A DNA stretch of 20,824 bases from Sphingobacterium sp. UBA6711 (GTDB taxonomy: Bacteria; Bacteroidota; Bacteroidia; Sphingobacteriales; Sphingobacteriaceae), in NCBI GenBank assembly GCA_002454415.1, contig DKIT01000001.1, forward strand, positions 1-20,824. The letters are read 5' to 3'. Of this stretch, positions 1-8,030 are shown piece by piece (position 1 is the first letter of the stretch; each line of letters begins with the position of its first letter). The notes below the pieces were generated by a model. It worked only from the letters and a program-made list of their open reading frames with translations. It had not been told where the DNA came from and did no database searches. Made by a program: the position numbers and the translations under genes.

Positions 1-395
1 ACATTAAGGACAAATTGCCGATTCACGAAGCATATTATGAAAAAGACGAATTGACGGATAAGTCTATGCGTTTCTTTGTCTCTGAAATGATTCGTGAAAA
101 GGTATTCAAACTGTACGATAAAGAGATTCCTTACAGTACCGAGGTGATTGTCACATCCTATAAGGAAGAGGCTAACATTACCCGGATCGCAGCAGAAATT
201 ATTGTCGAGCGCGACTCGCAAAAAAATATTATTATCGGCAAAGCGGGAGCCATGATCAAAAAAGTAGGGACCTACGCACGCCAAGATATCGAGGAGTTTA
301 TTGGTGGAAAGGTATTCCTAGAACTTTTTGTTAAGGTAATTCCTGACTGGAGAAGCAAAAAGAATTACCTTAAACGTTTCGGTTACGACGATTAA
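1..395 (+). CDS. era: GTPase Era, C-terminal KH domain (5' truncated by window)
   Basis: The frame is open from base 3, so the gene starts before the window. The visible 131 residues are the C-terminal KH domain of Era, the GTPase that binds the 3' end of 16S rRNA and helps mature the 30S subunit. Diagnostic pieces are the linker and helix with FFVSEMIREKVF, the KH core with its GxxG loop in IIIGKAGAMIKKVG, and the closing stretch VFLELFVKVIPDWR, near the usual end of the family. The GTPase domain (G1-G5 motifs) lies outside the window. The gene converges on uvrC with only 30 bases between stop codons, and an AT-rich inverted repeat spans both ends. Family identity is clear; the truncation is only the window edge. 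Confidence 0.97.
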   Translation, partial: IKDKLPIHEAYYEKDELTDKSMRFFVSEMIREKVFKLYDKEIPYSTEVIVTSYKEEANITRIAAEIIVERDSQKNIIIGKAGAMIKKVGTYARQDIEEFIGGKVFLELFVKVIPDWRSKKNYLKRFGYDD

Positions 396-403
396 TTGCC
401 TAT

Positions 404-433
404 CGAAATAAAAGAATCTTGATTTTTATTTCG
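404..433. terminator. AT-rich bidirectional hairpin between era and uvrC
   Basis: CGAAATAAAA (404-413) and TTTTATTTCG (424-433) form a perfect 10-bp stem with a 10-base loop. The A-rich 5' arm and T-rich 3' arm let it work in either direction for two convergent genes. The uvrC stop codon (426-428) lies inside the right arm. The stem is weak because it is AT-rich, so efficiency is uncertain. Confidence 0.5.
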
Positions 434-2225
434 CAAAATATTCACGAAGTGCTTTAATCTGTTTCAGATTGAGCACTTTTTTTAGGTCTTCATCTGACGC
501 TTCTTTTACTCTTTTGACCGACTTGAATTCTGTCAATACCCTTTCCACCGTTGTTTTACCTATACCAGGTACATTTTCCAACTCGGAAACAAAAGTTTTT
601 CTGCTCCGTTGATTACGGTGGAAAGTAATTCCAAAACGATGCGCCTCATCCCGGAGATGTTGAATGATTTTTAACGTTTCTGATTTTTTATCCAAGTAAA
701 GGGGATATTGATCGCCGGGATAGAACAACTCTTCTAACCTTTTGGCAATACCGATCACGGTCACTTTCCTTTCGATTCCCAATAAGCGCAGGCTCTTTAA
801 GGCGGCCCCTAATTGCCCTTTTCCACCATCAATAATGATTAGCTGTGGCAACGGTTGATCTTCGTCTAATAATCTCCTGTAGCGCCTAAAAACAGCCTCC
901 TCCATTGTCGCAAAATCATTTGGTCCTTCAACAGTTTTCACATTAAAATGGCGATAATCTTTTTTTGAAGGTTTCGCATCTTTAAATACGACAATAGCAG
1001 ACACCGGGTAATTCCCTTGAATATTCGAGTTATCAAAACATTCAATATGCTGGGGCAATACATTCATCCGAAGATCCTTCTGCATCTGTTTTAAAATTCG
1101 CTCTGTGCGAATATCGGGGTTCAGTTTCTCATATTGCAGTAGGCGCTCCTTTCTGAAGAATGCCACATTCTTTTGAGAGAGCTCCAAAAGCTTTTTCTTT
1201 TCTCCCAATTTCGGTATGGTAAATCGGATCCGTTCATTCTCTTCTATATCCAATTCGAAAGGCACAATAATCTCCCGCGAAAGACTCTTAAAACGCTCCC
1301 GTATTTCGGGTATGGCCAATGCCAGAAGCTCCTGTTCACTTTCGTCCAATCGCCGCTTCATTTCCAGTGTTTGAGTCTGAATGATAACACCATTCATTAC
1401 TTTTAGATAATTAACAAAAGCATATCCTTCATCAGAAGCAATGCTAAAGACGTCAACATTCGTGATGGATGAATTCACTACCGTTGATTTACTTTGATAA
1501 TTATCCAATTTATCCAGCTTTGCCTTGATTAATTGAGCTCTTTCAAAATCCAACGCGCCCACAGCAGTAGCTATACTCTCCTTTAACCGATTCGTTACGA
1601 CGGAAATTTTTCCGTTCAGAATATCCTTGATATCACTCAAGTTCTGGTCATAGTCTTCTTCCAACTGATAACCTTCACAAGGGCCCTTACAATTTCCGAT
1701 TTGATATTCGAGACAGATCTTAAACTTGCCTTTCCGTATATTTTCTTGTGTCAGAGCCAGATTACATGTCCTCAATGGAAACAACTCACGGATCAGGTCC
1801 AACACAATATGCATCATCCCTACCGAAGGATAAGGACCAAAATAACGTGAACCATCCTTAATATACTGTCTTGTCCAAAAAACGCGGGGGAAAGGCTCGT
1901 TTTTAATGACAATCCAAGGATAGGTTTTATCATCCTTCAACAGTACATTATACTTGGGCTTATGTTTCTTGATCAATGAATTTTCAAGCAACCACGCATC
2001 GATTTCTGTATCAACAATAGTAAAAGAAATACGATTTATCTTACGTACCAAAACACGAGTTTTACCATTCAACTGATTCTCATTAACAAAATAAGAACCT
2101 ACCCGATTACGCAGATCTTTCGCTTTGCCAATGTATATCAATTCATTGGTTTTATCAAAATATTGATAGACTCCTGGTCGATGTGGTATTTTCTTTAATT
2201 CTTCTCTATAGTCAAACACGTCCAT
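426..2225 (-). CDS. uvrC: Excinuclease ABC subunit C (UvrC)
   Basis: 599 residues, the normal length for UvrC, the endonuclease that makes the 3' and 5' incisions in nucleotide excision repair. Domain order is complete. A GIY-YIG nuclease at about residues 15-95 has GVY (18-20) and YIG (31-33). Four cysteines at 154, 171, 179 and 183 match the set described as an iron-sulfur ligand group in E. coli UvrC. A UVR helix pair lies around 205-240, including LDFERAQ. The RNase H-like nuclease has D398 in ECFDNSN and D466 in IIIDGGKGQ, and the C-terminus has helix-hairpin-helix motifs (VPGIGKTTVERVL). The ATG sits only about 12 bases after a perfect TACTTTTG box, so the mRNA leader is probably very short. 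It stands apart from the upstream penicillin-binding protein gene, separated by a terminator. Confidence 0.98.
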   Translation of the reverse strand: MDVFDYREELKKIPHRPGVYQYFDKTNELIYIGKAKDLRNRVGSYFVNENQLNGKTRVLVRKINRISFTIVDTEIDAWLLENSLIKKHKPKYNVLLKDDKTYPWIVIKNEPFPRVFWTRQYIKDGSRYFGPYPSVGMMHIVLDLIRELFPLRTCNLALTQENIRKGKFKICLEYQIGNCKGPCEGYQLEEDYDQNLSDIKDILNGKISVVTNRLKESIATAVGALDFERAQLIKAKLDKLDNYQSKSTVVNSSITNVDVFSIASDEGYAFVNYLKVMNGVIIQTQTLEMKRRLDESEQELLALAIPEIRERFKSLSREIIVPFELDIEENERIRFTIPKLGEKKKLLELSQKNVAFFRKERLLQYEKLNPDIRTERILKQMQKDLRMNVLPQHIECFDNSNIQGNYPVSAIVVFKDAKPSKKDYRHFNVKTVEGPNDFATMEEAVFRRYRRLLDEDQPLPQLIIIDGGKGQLGAALKSLRLLGIERKVTVIGIAKRLEELFYPGDQYPLYLDKKSETLKIIQHLRDEAHRFGITFHRNQRSRKTFVSELENVPGIGKTTVERVLTEFKSVKRVKEASDEDLKKVLNLKQIKALREYFAK

Positions 2226-2236
2226 TTATTCAATAT

Positions 2237-2244
2237 CAAAAGTA
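2237..2244 (-). promoter_or_regulatory. Candidate -7 box of the uvrC promoter
   Basis: On the minus strand TACTTTTG matches the Bacteroidota TAnnTTTG box exactly. A TTTG lies 22 bases further upstream, slightly far for a -33 element and inside the pbp1A terminator stem. The predicted start of transcription is about 5-8 bases before the uvrC ATG. This is inferred from motif and position only. Confidence 0.45.
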
Positions 2245-2251
2245 AACTAGC

Positions 2252-2295
2252 AAAAAGGCCAGATAACAAATTTCGAAAAAATTTACTATCCGGCC
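2252..2295 (-). terminator. Rho-independent terminator of the PBP1A gene
   Basis: Read on the minus strand, GGCCGGATA and TATCTGGCC (outer arms at 2287-2295 and 2257-2265) pair over 9 bp with one G-U. The pairing continues inward through AAATTT/AAATTT to a short loop. TTTTT follows directly (2252-2256). On the plus strand the wobble becomes an A-C mismatch, so the element is built for minus-strand transcripts. It lies about 20 bases after the PBP1A stop and separates that gene from uvrC. Confidence 0.88.
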
Positions 2296-2316
2296 CCATT
2301 GTATGCTCTAAAAAAC

Positions 2317-4587
2317 TTAAAAGCCTAAGCGATCGTCCTTTAAATTAGGATTATCTTTTGCACTTGAATCGGTCGACCCGTCTTCAACATCAGAGCCACC
2401 ACCGCCCCAATACTGATTACAGTCTATGACTCTAGTAAGCCCGCCTTGAGGAAGTTCAAAGTCTCCCTTCGTGTATTTTAAATTTGAATCTTTATATACT
2501 TTTTGCATATAATATGCAAATACAGGCATAGCAGCCGCAGCCCCTTGTCCATACTCCATACGATCGAAACTAATTTCACGGTCCTCCGCTCCTGTCCAGA
2601 CCCCTGTTACCAATTCGGGAGTTACACCAATAAACCATGCATCTGCGTTCCCGTTGGTAGTACCTGTTTTACCACCGATCGGATTCGTGAGCTTATACAT
2701 CCACTGAATTCTTCTGGCTGTACCTTGCGATACTACTTTTTTCAACATATCGACAATGATATAAGCCGACTCACTATTTAAAGCTTTAACAACTTTCGGT
2801 GCCTTGTCATAGATAGGCGTTCCATTTTTATCCTCGATACGCAGGATCGCTGTCGGTTCAATCCAGGTTCCCTGATTCACAAATGCGGAGTAGGCTCCTA
2901 CCATGTCAAAGACCGAAGCCTCATAGGCACCCAAGGAAATCGAAGGATAATTAGGTACATCACTGGTGATACCCATTCGTTTTGTTAACGCCGCCACTTC
3001 CGCGGCTCCCACCTCATGCACTAAATATGCAGTAGCATAATTCTGTGAATAGGCTAAAGCTTTAGCTAAGGTGATCGGATTCCCGCCTTGGGCATTTCCT
3101 CTCGGCGTCCATCCGTTATATGTCTGTTGATAATTTGGGATACTATAACAGGGTGAATAACCATTGTCAATTGCAACGGCATACGTAAACGGTTTAGCCG
3201 TAGAACCTACTTGTCGCGTTCCCATTTTTACCTGATCATATTTGAAATGATCAAAGTCGATACCTCCTACCCAAGCTTTGATGTGCCCGGTTTTGGGCTC
3301 CATGGACATCATCGCATTACGCAACATCAATTTATTGTATTTAATGGAATCCATAGGCGTCATCATCGTATCGACACTGCCTTTCCATGTAAAGATATTC
3401 ATAGGTACCTTCACGTTGAACGCTTTTTTGATCTCATCTTCGTTCAAGCCTTCTTCTTTCAAAATACGGTATCTATCGGAACGTTTCATTCCACTAAGCA
3501 AGAGTTTAGCTTTATCGCCCTTAAATGGATCTCTATTTTTCCATTGTGCGGAAAATTTAGATTGCAATTGCTTCATCCATTCTTTTTGCGAATCCTCCGC
3601 ATATTGCTGCATGGACATACTGATTGTGGTATAGATTTTCAATCCATCACGATCCAGATCATAAGGTGTTCCATCTGGTCTTGTAATTGACAGCTTAGCA
3701 AATTCCTTTTTTATTTCATCCTTCAATACAGCCCTAAAGTAAGGAGCCAAACCTTCGCCATAGTTCGCAATTTTCAGTTCTAGGCCCAAAGGTTTCTCCT
3801 TGGCATTCGAAGCTTCTTCTGCTGAGATAAAGTTTGCCGCCACCATATTGTTTAACACGGTATTACGACGTTTCATTGCATTTTGAGGATAACGAACGGG
3901 AGAATATACACCGGGACCTTTTAACATCCCCACTAAAAGGGCAGCCTGTTCGGCTGTCAACTTATCCGGTGTTGTATTGAAATAGGTACGCGCCGCTGAT
4001 TTGATACCAAAAGTATTGTAAGCACCAAAATCAACTGTATTAAAATACATTGTTACGATTTCCTCTTTCGTATAATTTCTCTCCAGACGGACAGCTGTAA
4101 TCCATTCTTGGAATTTCTGAATAACGCGTTTCAAAAAATTCTTCTGACGTCCATCTGAAAAGAGATTCAGGGCCAACTGCTGAGTAATTGTACTTCCTCC
4201 TTGTTTATTACCTGTCAGTGTATGGAAAATTACTGTAAATGTACGGGAATAGTCAATTCCTGAGTGTTCATAAAAACGCTTATCCTCTGTAGAGACCAAT
4301 GCTTTCACCAAGTAGGGTGATAACTCACTGTATTTTACATTAGATCGGTTTTGGACATAATATGTTCCTAATACTTTATGGTCCTCTGTGATAACCTCCG
4401 ATGCTAAATTACTTTTGGGATTTTCTAAATCACTAAACGATGGTAGCTTACCAAATAGTCCCAGACGTATACTCAATATAAACAGGAAACCTACCACGAC
4501 AATTGCAATGATAACTTTCCAAAAATTGAACGTATATCGCTTTATATCAGCTTCAGTAAGTTGATTTTTTTTTGATACTCGTTTCAT
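2317..4587 (-). CDS. Bifunctional class A penicillin-binding protein (PBP1A-type)
   Basis: 756 residues; polymerises and cross-links peptidoglycan in the periplasm while anchored in the inner membrane. A short basic cytoplasmic tail is followed by one transmembrane helix at about 23-42. The GT51 glycosyltransferase domain shows catalytic E101 in STEDKRFYEHSG, then GGSTITQQLALNLF (130-143) and a lipid-side stretch with RNYTKEEI (170-177). The transpeptidase domain carries all three penicillin-binding motifs: STAK (S462), SQN (514-516) and KTGT (640-643). The tail after about residue 725 is Gly/Ser/Asp-rich and low complexity. Upstream lie tandem -7 boxes and a leader of roughly 170-190 bases; a strong terminator follows the gene. 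It would usually be annotated as mrcA or ponA; I leave the symbol blank because Bacteroidota carry several paralogues. Confidence 0.97.
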   Translation of the reverse strand: MKRVSKKNQLTEADIKRYTFNFWKVIIAIVVVGFLFILSIRLGLFGKLPSFSDLENPKSNLASEVITEDHKVLGTYYVQNRSNVKYSELSPYLVKALVSTEDKRFYEHSGIDYSRTFTVIFHTLTGNKQGGSTITQQLALNLFSDGRQKNFLKRVIQKFQEWITAVRLERNYTKEEIVTMYFNTVDFGAYNTFGIKSAARTYFNTTPDKLTAEQAALLVGMLKGPGVYSPVRYPQNAMKRRNTVLNNMVAANFISAEEASNAKEKPLGLELKIANYGEGLAPYFRAVLKDEIKKEFAKLSITRPDGTPYDLDRDGLKIYTTISMSMQQYAEDSQKEWMKQLQSKFSAQWKNRDPFKGDKAKLLLSGMKRSDRYRILKEEGLNEDEIKKAFNVKVPMNIFTWKGSVDTMMTPMDSIKYNKLMLRNAMMSMEPKTGHIKAWVGGIDFDHFKYDQVKMGTRQVGSTAKPFTYAVAIDNGYSPCYSIPNYQQTYNGWTPRGNAQGGNPITLAKALAYSQNYATAYLVHEVGAAEVAALTKRMGITSDVPNYPSISLGAYEASVFDMVGAYSAFVNQGTWIEPTAILRIEDKNGTPIYDKAPKVVKALNSESAYIIVDMLKKVVSQGTARRIQWMYKLTNPIGGKTGTTNGNADAWFIGVTPELVTGVWTGAEDREISFDRMEYGQGAAAAMPVFAYYMQKVYKDSNLKYTKGDFELPQGGLTRVIDCNQYWGGGGSDVEDGSTDSSAKDNPNLKDDRLGF

Positions 4588-4765
4588 TTATCTACTAAAT
4601 TTCATCTATAAATAATGCTTCATTTATATTTGTTGTTCATGAACTCCAAACGAGAGGATTTCCAGTTTTAAAGATGGATGTTTCTCGATTCAAGCTTCAT
4701 CAGCGTTGCCTTAATGCAGTCATTCTCACTCTATCAGATAATGTGCCAAAGAGCTTCTGCACGGG

Positions 4766-4794
4766 CAAAGGTATTACTAATTAGACCAAAAGTA
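4766..4794 (-). promoter_or_regulatory. Two tandem -7 boxes upstream of the PBP1A gene
   Basis: On the minus strand TACCTTTG (4766-4773) and TACTTTTG (4787-4794) are both perfect TAnnTTTG matches within 30 bases. Used as promoters they would give PBP1A a 5' leader of about 170-190 bases (4588-4765). Neither has a clear TTG at the ideal distance. Within the leader I see only a weak CGAGA/TCTCG pairing around 4650-4690 and no recognised riboswitch. The rest of 4588-4824 holds nothing else I can name. Confidence 0.4.
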
Positions 4795-4824
4795 AGAATT
4801 AAAAAATGAAAATATTCACCTTCC

Positions 4825-5304
4825 CTATTTCCGTTCAATCAAACATACAGCATAGGCAACAACACCCTCTTTACGTCCAATAAATCCCATCGTTTCATTG
4901 GTTGTCGCTTTAATTGAAATATCATCACTATCCAAACCCGTCGCTTCAGCGAGTTTAACTTTCATCTGCGGAATATAGGGTTTAATTTTTGGTGCCTCCA
5001 GACACAGCATTGCATCAATATTACCAAGTTGGTATCCTTTTGCTTCAATTAGAGCCATACATTCTTTCAATAACAACAAGCTACTAATACCTTTCCACTT
5101 CATGTCTGTATTGGGAAAGTGATAACCAATATCTTCCAAGTTGGCAGCTCCCAAAATCGCGTCACAAATAGCATGAACAAGCACATCGGCATCCGAATGT
5201 CCAAAAGCACCTGCATGATGTTCTAACTGCACTCCTCCAACAATAAACGGATGCCCTTCTTTTATCTGATGGACATCAAATCCAAATCCTACCTTTATTT
5301 TCAT
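4825..5304 (-). CDS. ispF: 2-C-methyl-D-erythritol 2,4-cyclodiphosphate synthase
   Basis: 159 residues, normal for IspF, which cyclises CDP-ME 2-phosphate to MEcPP with release of CMP in the MEP isoprenoid pathway. The divalent-metal ligands are in place: D10 and H12 in GFGFDVH and H44 in HSDADVLVHAICDAILGA. The C-terminal nucleotide-binding stretch IKATTNETMGFIGRKEG is also canonical. The enzyme is a cytoplasmic homotrimer. The start is fixed by the near-universal N-terminus MKIKVGFGFDVH. It lies alone between PBP1A and the starch-synthase-like gene. No clear promoter box was found in the 226 bases before the upstream terminator, and no obvious terminator of its own follows. Confidence 0.98.
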   Translation of the reverse strand: MKIKVGFGFDVHQIKEGHPFIVGGVQLEHHAGAFGHSDADVLVHAICDAILGAANLEDIGYHFPNTDMKWKGISSLLLLKECMALIEAKGYQLGNIDAMLCLEAPKIKPYIPQMKVKLAEATGLDSDDISIKATTNETMGFIGRKEGVVAYAVCLIERK

Positions 5305-5530
5305 CTTATTTCTTTTTCAATGATAGCATGAAACACGAGTAACTACTTAAGCTTCGAATTCACAATCCCACGAAGATAACAATTCGCACCTATATTTCCG
5401 CAGTGAAGAGGTTTGCTGCAAACTACTTTCATTGCCTGTCATACACATTGGTTCATATGTAATCGCTACAGGAGGACAACTAGGGCTACTTAGCTGGAAA
5501 GAGCTTAAACAAATTTGGTGCAAGACAAAC
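5305..5530. other. Intergenic stretch upstream of ispF, no convincing gene
   Basis: Bases between ispF and the terminator at 5531-5564. The minus strand has an open frame of about 61 codons with five cysteines (TTG start inside the terminator stem, end near 5347). It has no ATG at its start, no signal peptide and no family resemblance I trust. No TAnnTTTG box was found on the minus strand, so the ispF promoter stays undefined. Confidence 0.4.
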
Positions 5531-5564
5531 AAAAGGGGCTATTTCGATGGAAATAGCCCCTTTT
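5531..5564. terminator. Perfect 15-bp terminator hairpin after the starch-synthase-like gene
   Basis: AAAAGGGGCTATTTC (5531-5545) and its exact complement (5550-5564) flank a GATG tetraloop. T-rich tails follow on both strands (TTTTGTTT). It lies 40 bases after the stop codon of the minus-strand starch-synthase-like gene, so its main job is presumably to end that transcript, though it could act in both directions. Confidence 0.88.
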
Positions 5565-5604
5565 GTTTATTTAAAAGTCTGTTTGTTATGTCCTGAAGAT
5601 AGAA

Positions 5605-6423
5605 TTAAGCTTCTACTTCTTCAGGAGCAAACTGATCATACACCTCCCCAAAAGCTTCATAGTCTTGATCACCATTCGGTTCAAAAACTTGAATATCTTT
5701 GGATCTTGCAAAATCCACTATTGCCGTATTGACATTTTCATCAGCTACAACAACCATGTCCGTAAAATGCAAAGCACCTTTATAAATTGCTTCATAGCTA
5801 CCGTCACCATATACCTGTGCATCTGCAGCTTTGAAAGCGCCTTCTGGTGCCATTTCAGCATATTTAGGCCCTAATGTACCTTTGAATTCTTCGTTAAACA
5901 AAGAATACATCACTTTTGCGTCCTTAAATGTAGGATCGTCTTTATACGTTGTCTTCACATAAGCAGGCACCAAAGCAGAGAACCATCCATGACAGTGTAC
6001 TACATCCGGTGACCAACCTAATTTCTTCACAGTTTCCAACGCTCCCTTACAGAAGAACACTGAACGCTCATTGTTGTCCGCAAAGAACTCGCCATGCTCA
6101 TCACTAAAAACTTTTTTACGCTGAAAGTAGTCTTCATTATCCAAGAAATACACCTGCATCCGAGCCGCAGGCAATGAAGCAACTTTAATAATTAGCGGAT
6201 TATCATTATTATCCACAACAATGTTTAAGCCTGAAAGACGAATTACCTCATGTAATCTATTTCTGCGCTCGTTAATATTCCCAAAACGCGGCATTAAGAT
6301 ACGGATCTCAAAACCCTTTTCTTGCATTGCTTGGGGAAGTTGACGTGTGATTTCAGAAATTTTAGTTAATTCGAGGAAAGGCGACATCTCGTGAGTAATA
6401 AACAATATCTTCGTTTTTGCCAT
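5605..6423 (-). CDS. GT5 starch/glycogen synthase N-terminal domain protein, probably non-catalytic
   Basis: 272 residues, only about half the length of a true glycogen synthase (about 470-500). It corresponds to the N-terminal Rossmann half of a GT5 (GT-B fold) enzyme: start TKILFITHEMSPFLE, then LPQAMQEKGFEIRILMPRFG (29-48) and VVHCHGWFSALVPAYVK. The ADP-glucose motif KxGGL, expected at about residues 18-22, reads ELTKI. The whole C-terminal half with the second nucleotide-binding face is absent, and the protein ends in an acidic tail. Synthase activity is therefore unlikely; a binding or regulatory role is a guess. It is divergent from panC, with a strong promoter in the shared 148-base region and a strong terminator behind it. 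As I recall, similar short proteins sit next to pantothenate genes in other Bacteroidota, but this was not checked. Confidence 0.85.
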   Translation of the reverse strand: MAKTKILFITHEMSPFLELTKISEITRQLPQAMQEKGFEIRILMPRFGNINERRNRLHEVIRLSGLNIVVDNNDNPLIIKVASLPAARMQVYFLDNEDYFQRKKVFSDEHGEFFADNNERSVFFCKGALETVKKLGWSPDVVHCHGWFSALVPAYVKTTYKDDPTFKDAKVMYSLFNEEFKGTLGPKYAEMAPEGAFKAADAQVYGDGSYEAIYKGALHFTDMVVVADENVNTAIVDFARSKDIQVFEPNGDQDYEAFGEVYDQFAPEEVEA

Positions 6424-6469
6424 CTCCAGTTATTTTTATTTATTATTTTCGAACAGTAAAATCGGTCTA

Positions 6470-6500
6470 CAAAGGTACGAAAAAAATACTTACCATGCAA
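6470..6500 (-). promoter_or_regulatory. Promoter of the starch-synthase-like gene
   Basis: On the minus strand TTG (6498-6500), 20 bases, then TACCTTTG (6470-6477) fits the Bacteroidota -33/-7 arrangement very well. It predicts a leader of about 42 bases before the ATG at 6423. It shares a 148-base divergent region with the panC promoter. Confidence 0.65.
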
Positions 6501-6540
6501 TTTACTATTAATCATCGTTTTATATTCCCAAAATATTATG

Positions 6541-6548
6541 CACCTTTG
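6541..6548 (+). promoter_or_regulatory. Candidate -7 box of the panC promoter
   Basis: CACCTTTG differs from TAnnTTTG by one base. It would start transcription near 6553, giving an A-rich leader of about 18 bases before the GTG start. No good TTG is seen at -33, so this is tentative. Confidence 0.4.
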
Positions 6549-6571
6549 CCAACAAAAAACTAAATAGTAAA

Positions 6572-7420
6572 GTGGAAATTTTCAAAACGAAAGCGTCTCT
6601 CCAAGCATATCTACAAAACGCACGATCAACAGGTAAAAAGATTGCCTTAATCCCGACGATGGGCGCATTACACGAAGGACATCTATCTTTGTTAAATTAC
6701 GCGAAACCAATTAGTGACATTCGCGTTTGCAGCATTTTTGTCAATCCGACACAATTTAACGATCCGAAAGATCTTGAGAAATATCCTCGACCTATCGAAA
6801 ATGACATCAAGCTATTGGAATCTGTGGATTGTGATATTCTTTTTTTGCCAAGTGTAGAAGAAATGTACCCCGACAAAGACGAATATTGGCATATCGATCT
6901 TGGTGAACTAGACCGAATTTGGGAAGGTGAAAAACGTCCGGGGCATTTTCAGGGTGTCACACAAGTGGTCTACAAATTATTCACCTTGGTACAACCAAAT
7001 ATTGCTTGCTTCGGTCAAAAGGATTTTCAACAGGTCATGGTCATCAAGCGGATGATAGCAATCAAAGATTTGCCTATTGAATTGGCAATATGCCCAATTA
7101 TCAGAGATCACGATGGTCTTGCCCTAAGCTCACGAAACATGCGCTTGAACGCTGAAGGCAAAAGACAAGCACTGGCACTCTCCCGTTCATTGCAATATGT
7201 ACGAGACCATATACACAATAACGTTCCGCTAAACAAAATCAAGCAGGAAGCAGAGCATATCTTGATGAATACAGCGGGTGTAACTGTCGAATATTTCGCC
7301 ATCTGCGAGAGTAGTTCCCTTGAGGAAGTAGAAACTATCGATTTTAGCAAACAACATGTTGTGCTCGTAACAGCTTGGGTAGAGGGCGTCCGTCTCATCG
7401 ATAATATGACTATTTCTTAA
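6572..7420 (+). CDS. panC: Pantothenate synthetase
   Basis: 282 residues, the normal length. Condenses pantoate and beta-alanine using ATP, the last step of vitamin B5 synthesis; cytoplasmic dimer. Signatures: PTMGALHEGH (28-37) with the HIGH-like pair H34/H37, SIFVNPTQFNDPKDLEKYPR, FGQKDFQQVMVIKRM and LALSSRNMRL (KMSKS-like loop). The start is GTG: no in-frame ATG fits, and MEIFKTKASLQ aligns with the usual N-terminus. The leader is A-rich with no Shine-Dalgarno site, as is common in this phylum. panD follows after 163 bases and has its own promoter box, so the two may be expressed separately although they serve the same pathway. Confidence 0.98.
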   Translation: MEIFKTKASLQAYLQNARSTGKKIALIPTMGALHEGHLSLLNYAKPISDIRVCSIFVNPTQFNDPKDLEKYPRPIENDIKLLESVDCDILFLPSVEEMYPDKDEYWHIDLGELDRIWEGEKRPGHFQGVTQVVYKLFTLVQPNIACFGQKDFQQVMVIKRMIAIKDLPIELAICPIIRDHDGLALSSRNMRLNAEGKRQALALSRSLQYVRDHIHNNVPLNKIKQEAEHILMNTAGVTVEYFAICESSSLEEVETIDFSKQHVVLVTAWVEGVRLIDNMTIS

Positions 7421-7571
7421 GTCATATAGAGCTATCGTTCAGCTATCAAGTTAAGAACAATAATGTAGTTACAAAGTAAAAAAATAGATTGGTTAGTAAA
7501 GCTATGCTGCCCTATGGGTCCATAAGCATAGATCAATCAGAAATACTCGCTACTAAATACTAAAAAATATC

Positions 7572-7579
7572 TACCTTTG
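7572..7579 (+). promoter_or_regulatory. -7 box immediately before panD
   Basis: TACCTTTG is a perfect TAnnTTTG match ending only 4 bases before the panD ATG at 7584. Transcription would start at or very near the ATG, giving a leaderless mRNA, or a leader of about 14 bases if the in-frame ATG at 7599 were used. No clear -33 TTG is visible. The rest of the panC-panD gap (7421-7571) holds nothing recognised. Confidence 0.5.
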
Positions 7580-7583
7580 CGCC

Positions 7584-7934
7584 ATGGTAATAGAAGTAAT
7601 GAAATCCAAGATTCACCGCGTGAAAGTTACACAAGCGGAATTGAATTATGTGGGTAGTATCACGATAGATGAAGATTTGATGGACGCCGCAAATATCATC
7701 GCTAACGAAAAAGTCCAAATCGTCAACAACAATAATGGCGCACGGCTCGAGACTTATGTTATTCCCGGTCAACGCGGGTCTGGCATTATTTGCTTGAATG
7801 GTGCCGCTGCCCGTTTGGTTCAAGTTGGTGACATCGTTATTATTATCTCTTATGCAACAATGGATTTCGAAGAAGCAAAACAATTCAAACCATCCGTTGT
7901 ATTTCCAGACGACAACAATCATTTGATTAAATAG
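7584..7934 (+). CDS. panD: Aspartate 1-decarboxylase (pyruvoyl enzyme precursor)
   Basis: 116 residues. Makes beta-alanine from L-aspartate, the partner substrate for PanC. The precursor cleaves itself between G24 and S25 (motif YVGSITID), and S25 becomes the pyruvoyl cofactor. Other active-site positions agree with E. coli PanD: K9, H11, R54 and Y58, followed by RGSGIICLNGAAA. It is a cytoplasmic tetramer. The ATG at 7584 puts G24-S25 at exactly the E. coli numbering and is preferred; an in-frame ATG five codons later is possible. A terminator-like hairpin about 100 bases downstream probably ends the transcript. Confidence 0.98.
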   Translation: MVIEVMKSKIHRVKVTQAELNYVGSITIDEDLMDAANIIANEKVQIVNNNNGARLETYVIPGQRGSGIICLNGAAARLVQVGDIVIIISYATMDFEEAKQFKPSVVFPDDNNHLIK

Positions 7935-8022
7935 TAAGACGTAAGCGCGTATTAAGCGATCAAGATATGCATCCTTAATATTTTTTTAATCGATACGTTT
8001 ACAGACTGACAAAATAAAATCG

Positions 8023-8030
8023 TAATTTTG
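8023..8030 (+). promoter_or_regulatory. -7 box of the small LRGPP-protein gene
   Basis: TAATTTTG is a perfect TAnnTTTG match. The predicted start is near 8035, within the left arm of the hairpin at 8031-8057. Transcripts from this promoter would therefore carry only part of that stem. No good -33 TTG is seen. Confidence 0.5.

Noticed and set aside
3211..3690. Plus-strand open frames of 118-159 codons across the PBP1A gene
   Set aside because: They are antisense to a complete, motif-verified gene, have no start signals or domains, and follow from codon bias of the real gene.
4625..4632. Plus-strand TATATTTG box upstream of the PBP1A gene
   Set aside because: It points into ispF's antisense strand with no gene or terminator to match; a chance hit in AT-rich DNA.
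5347..5532. Minus-strand 61-codon frame with five cysteines, with a passing likeness to a Kazal-type pattern (CPPVAITYEPMC)
   Set aside because: Its TTG start lies inside a terminator stem, no ATG or signal peptide is present, and the Kazal cysteine spacing and GSDGxTY core are missing.
7560..7922. Minus-strand 120-codon frame opposite panD
   Set aside because: It is the antisense shadow of a fully conserved panD; composition is rich in Ile/Asp/Asn from reversed codons and shows no family feature.
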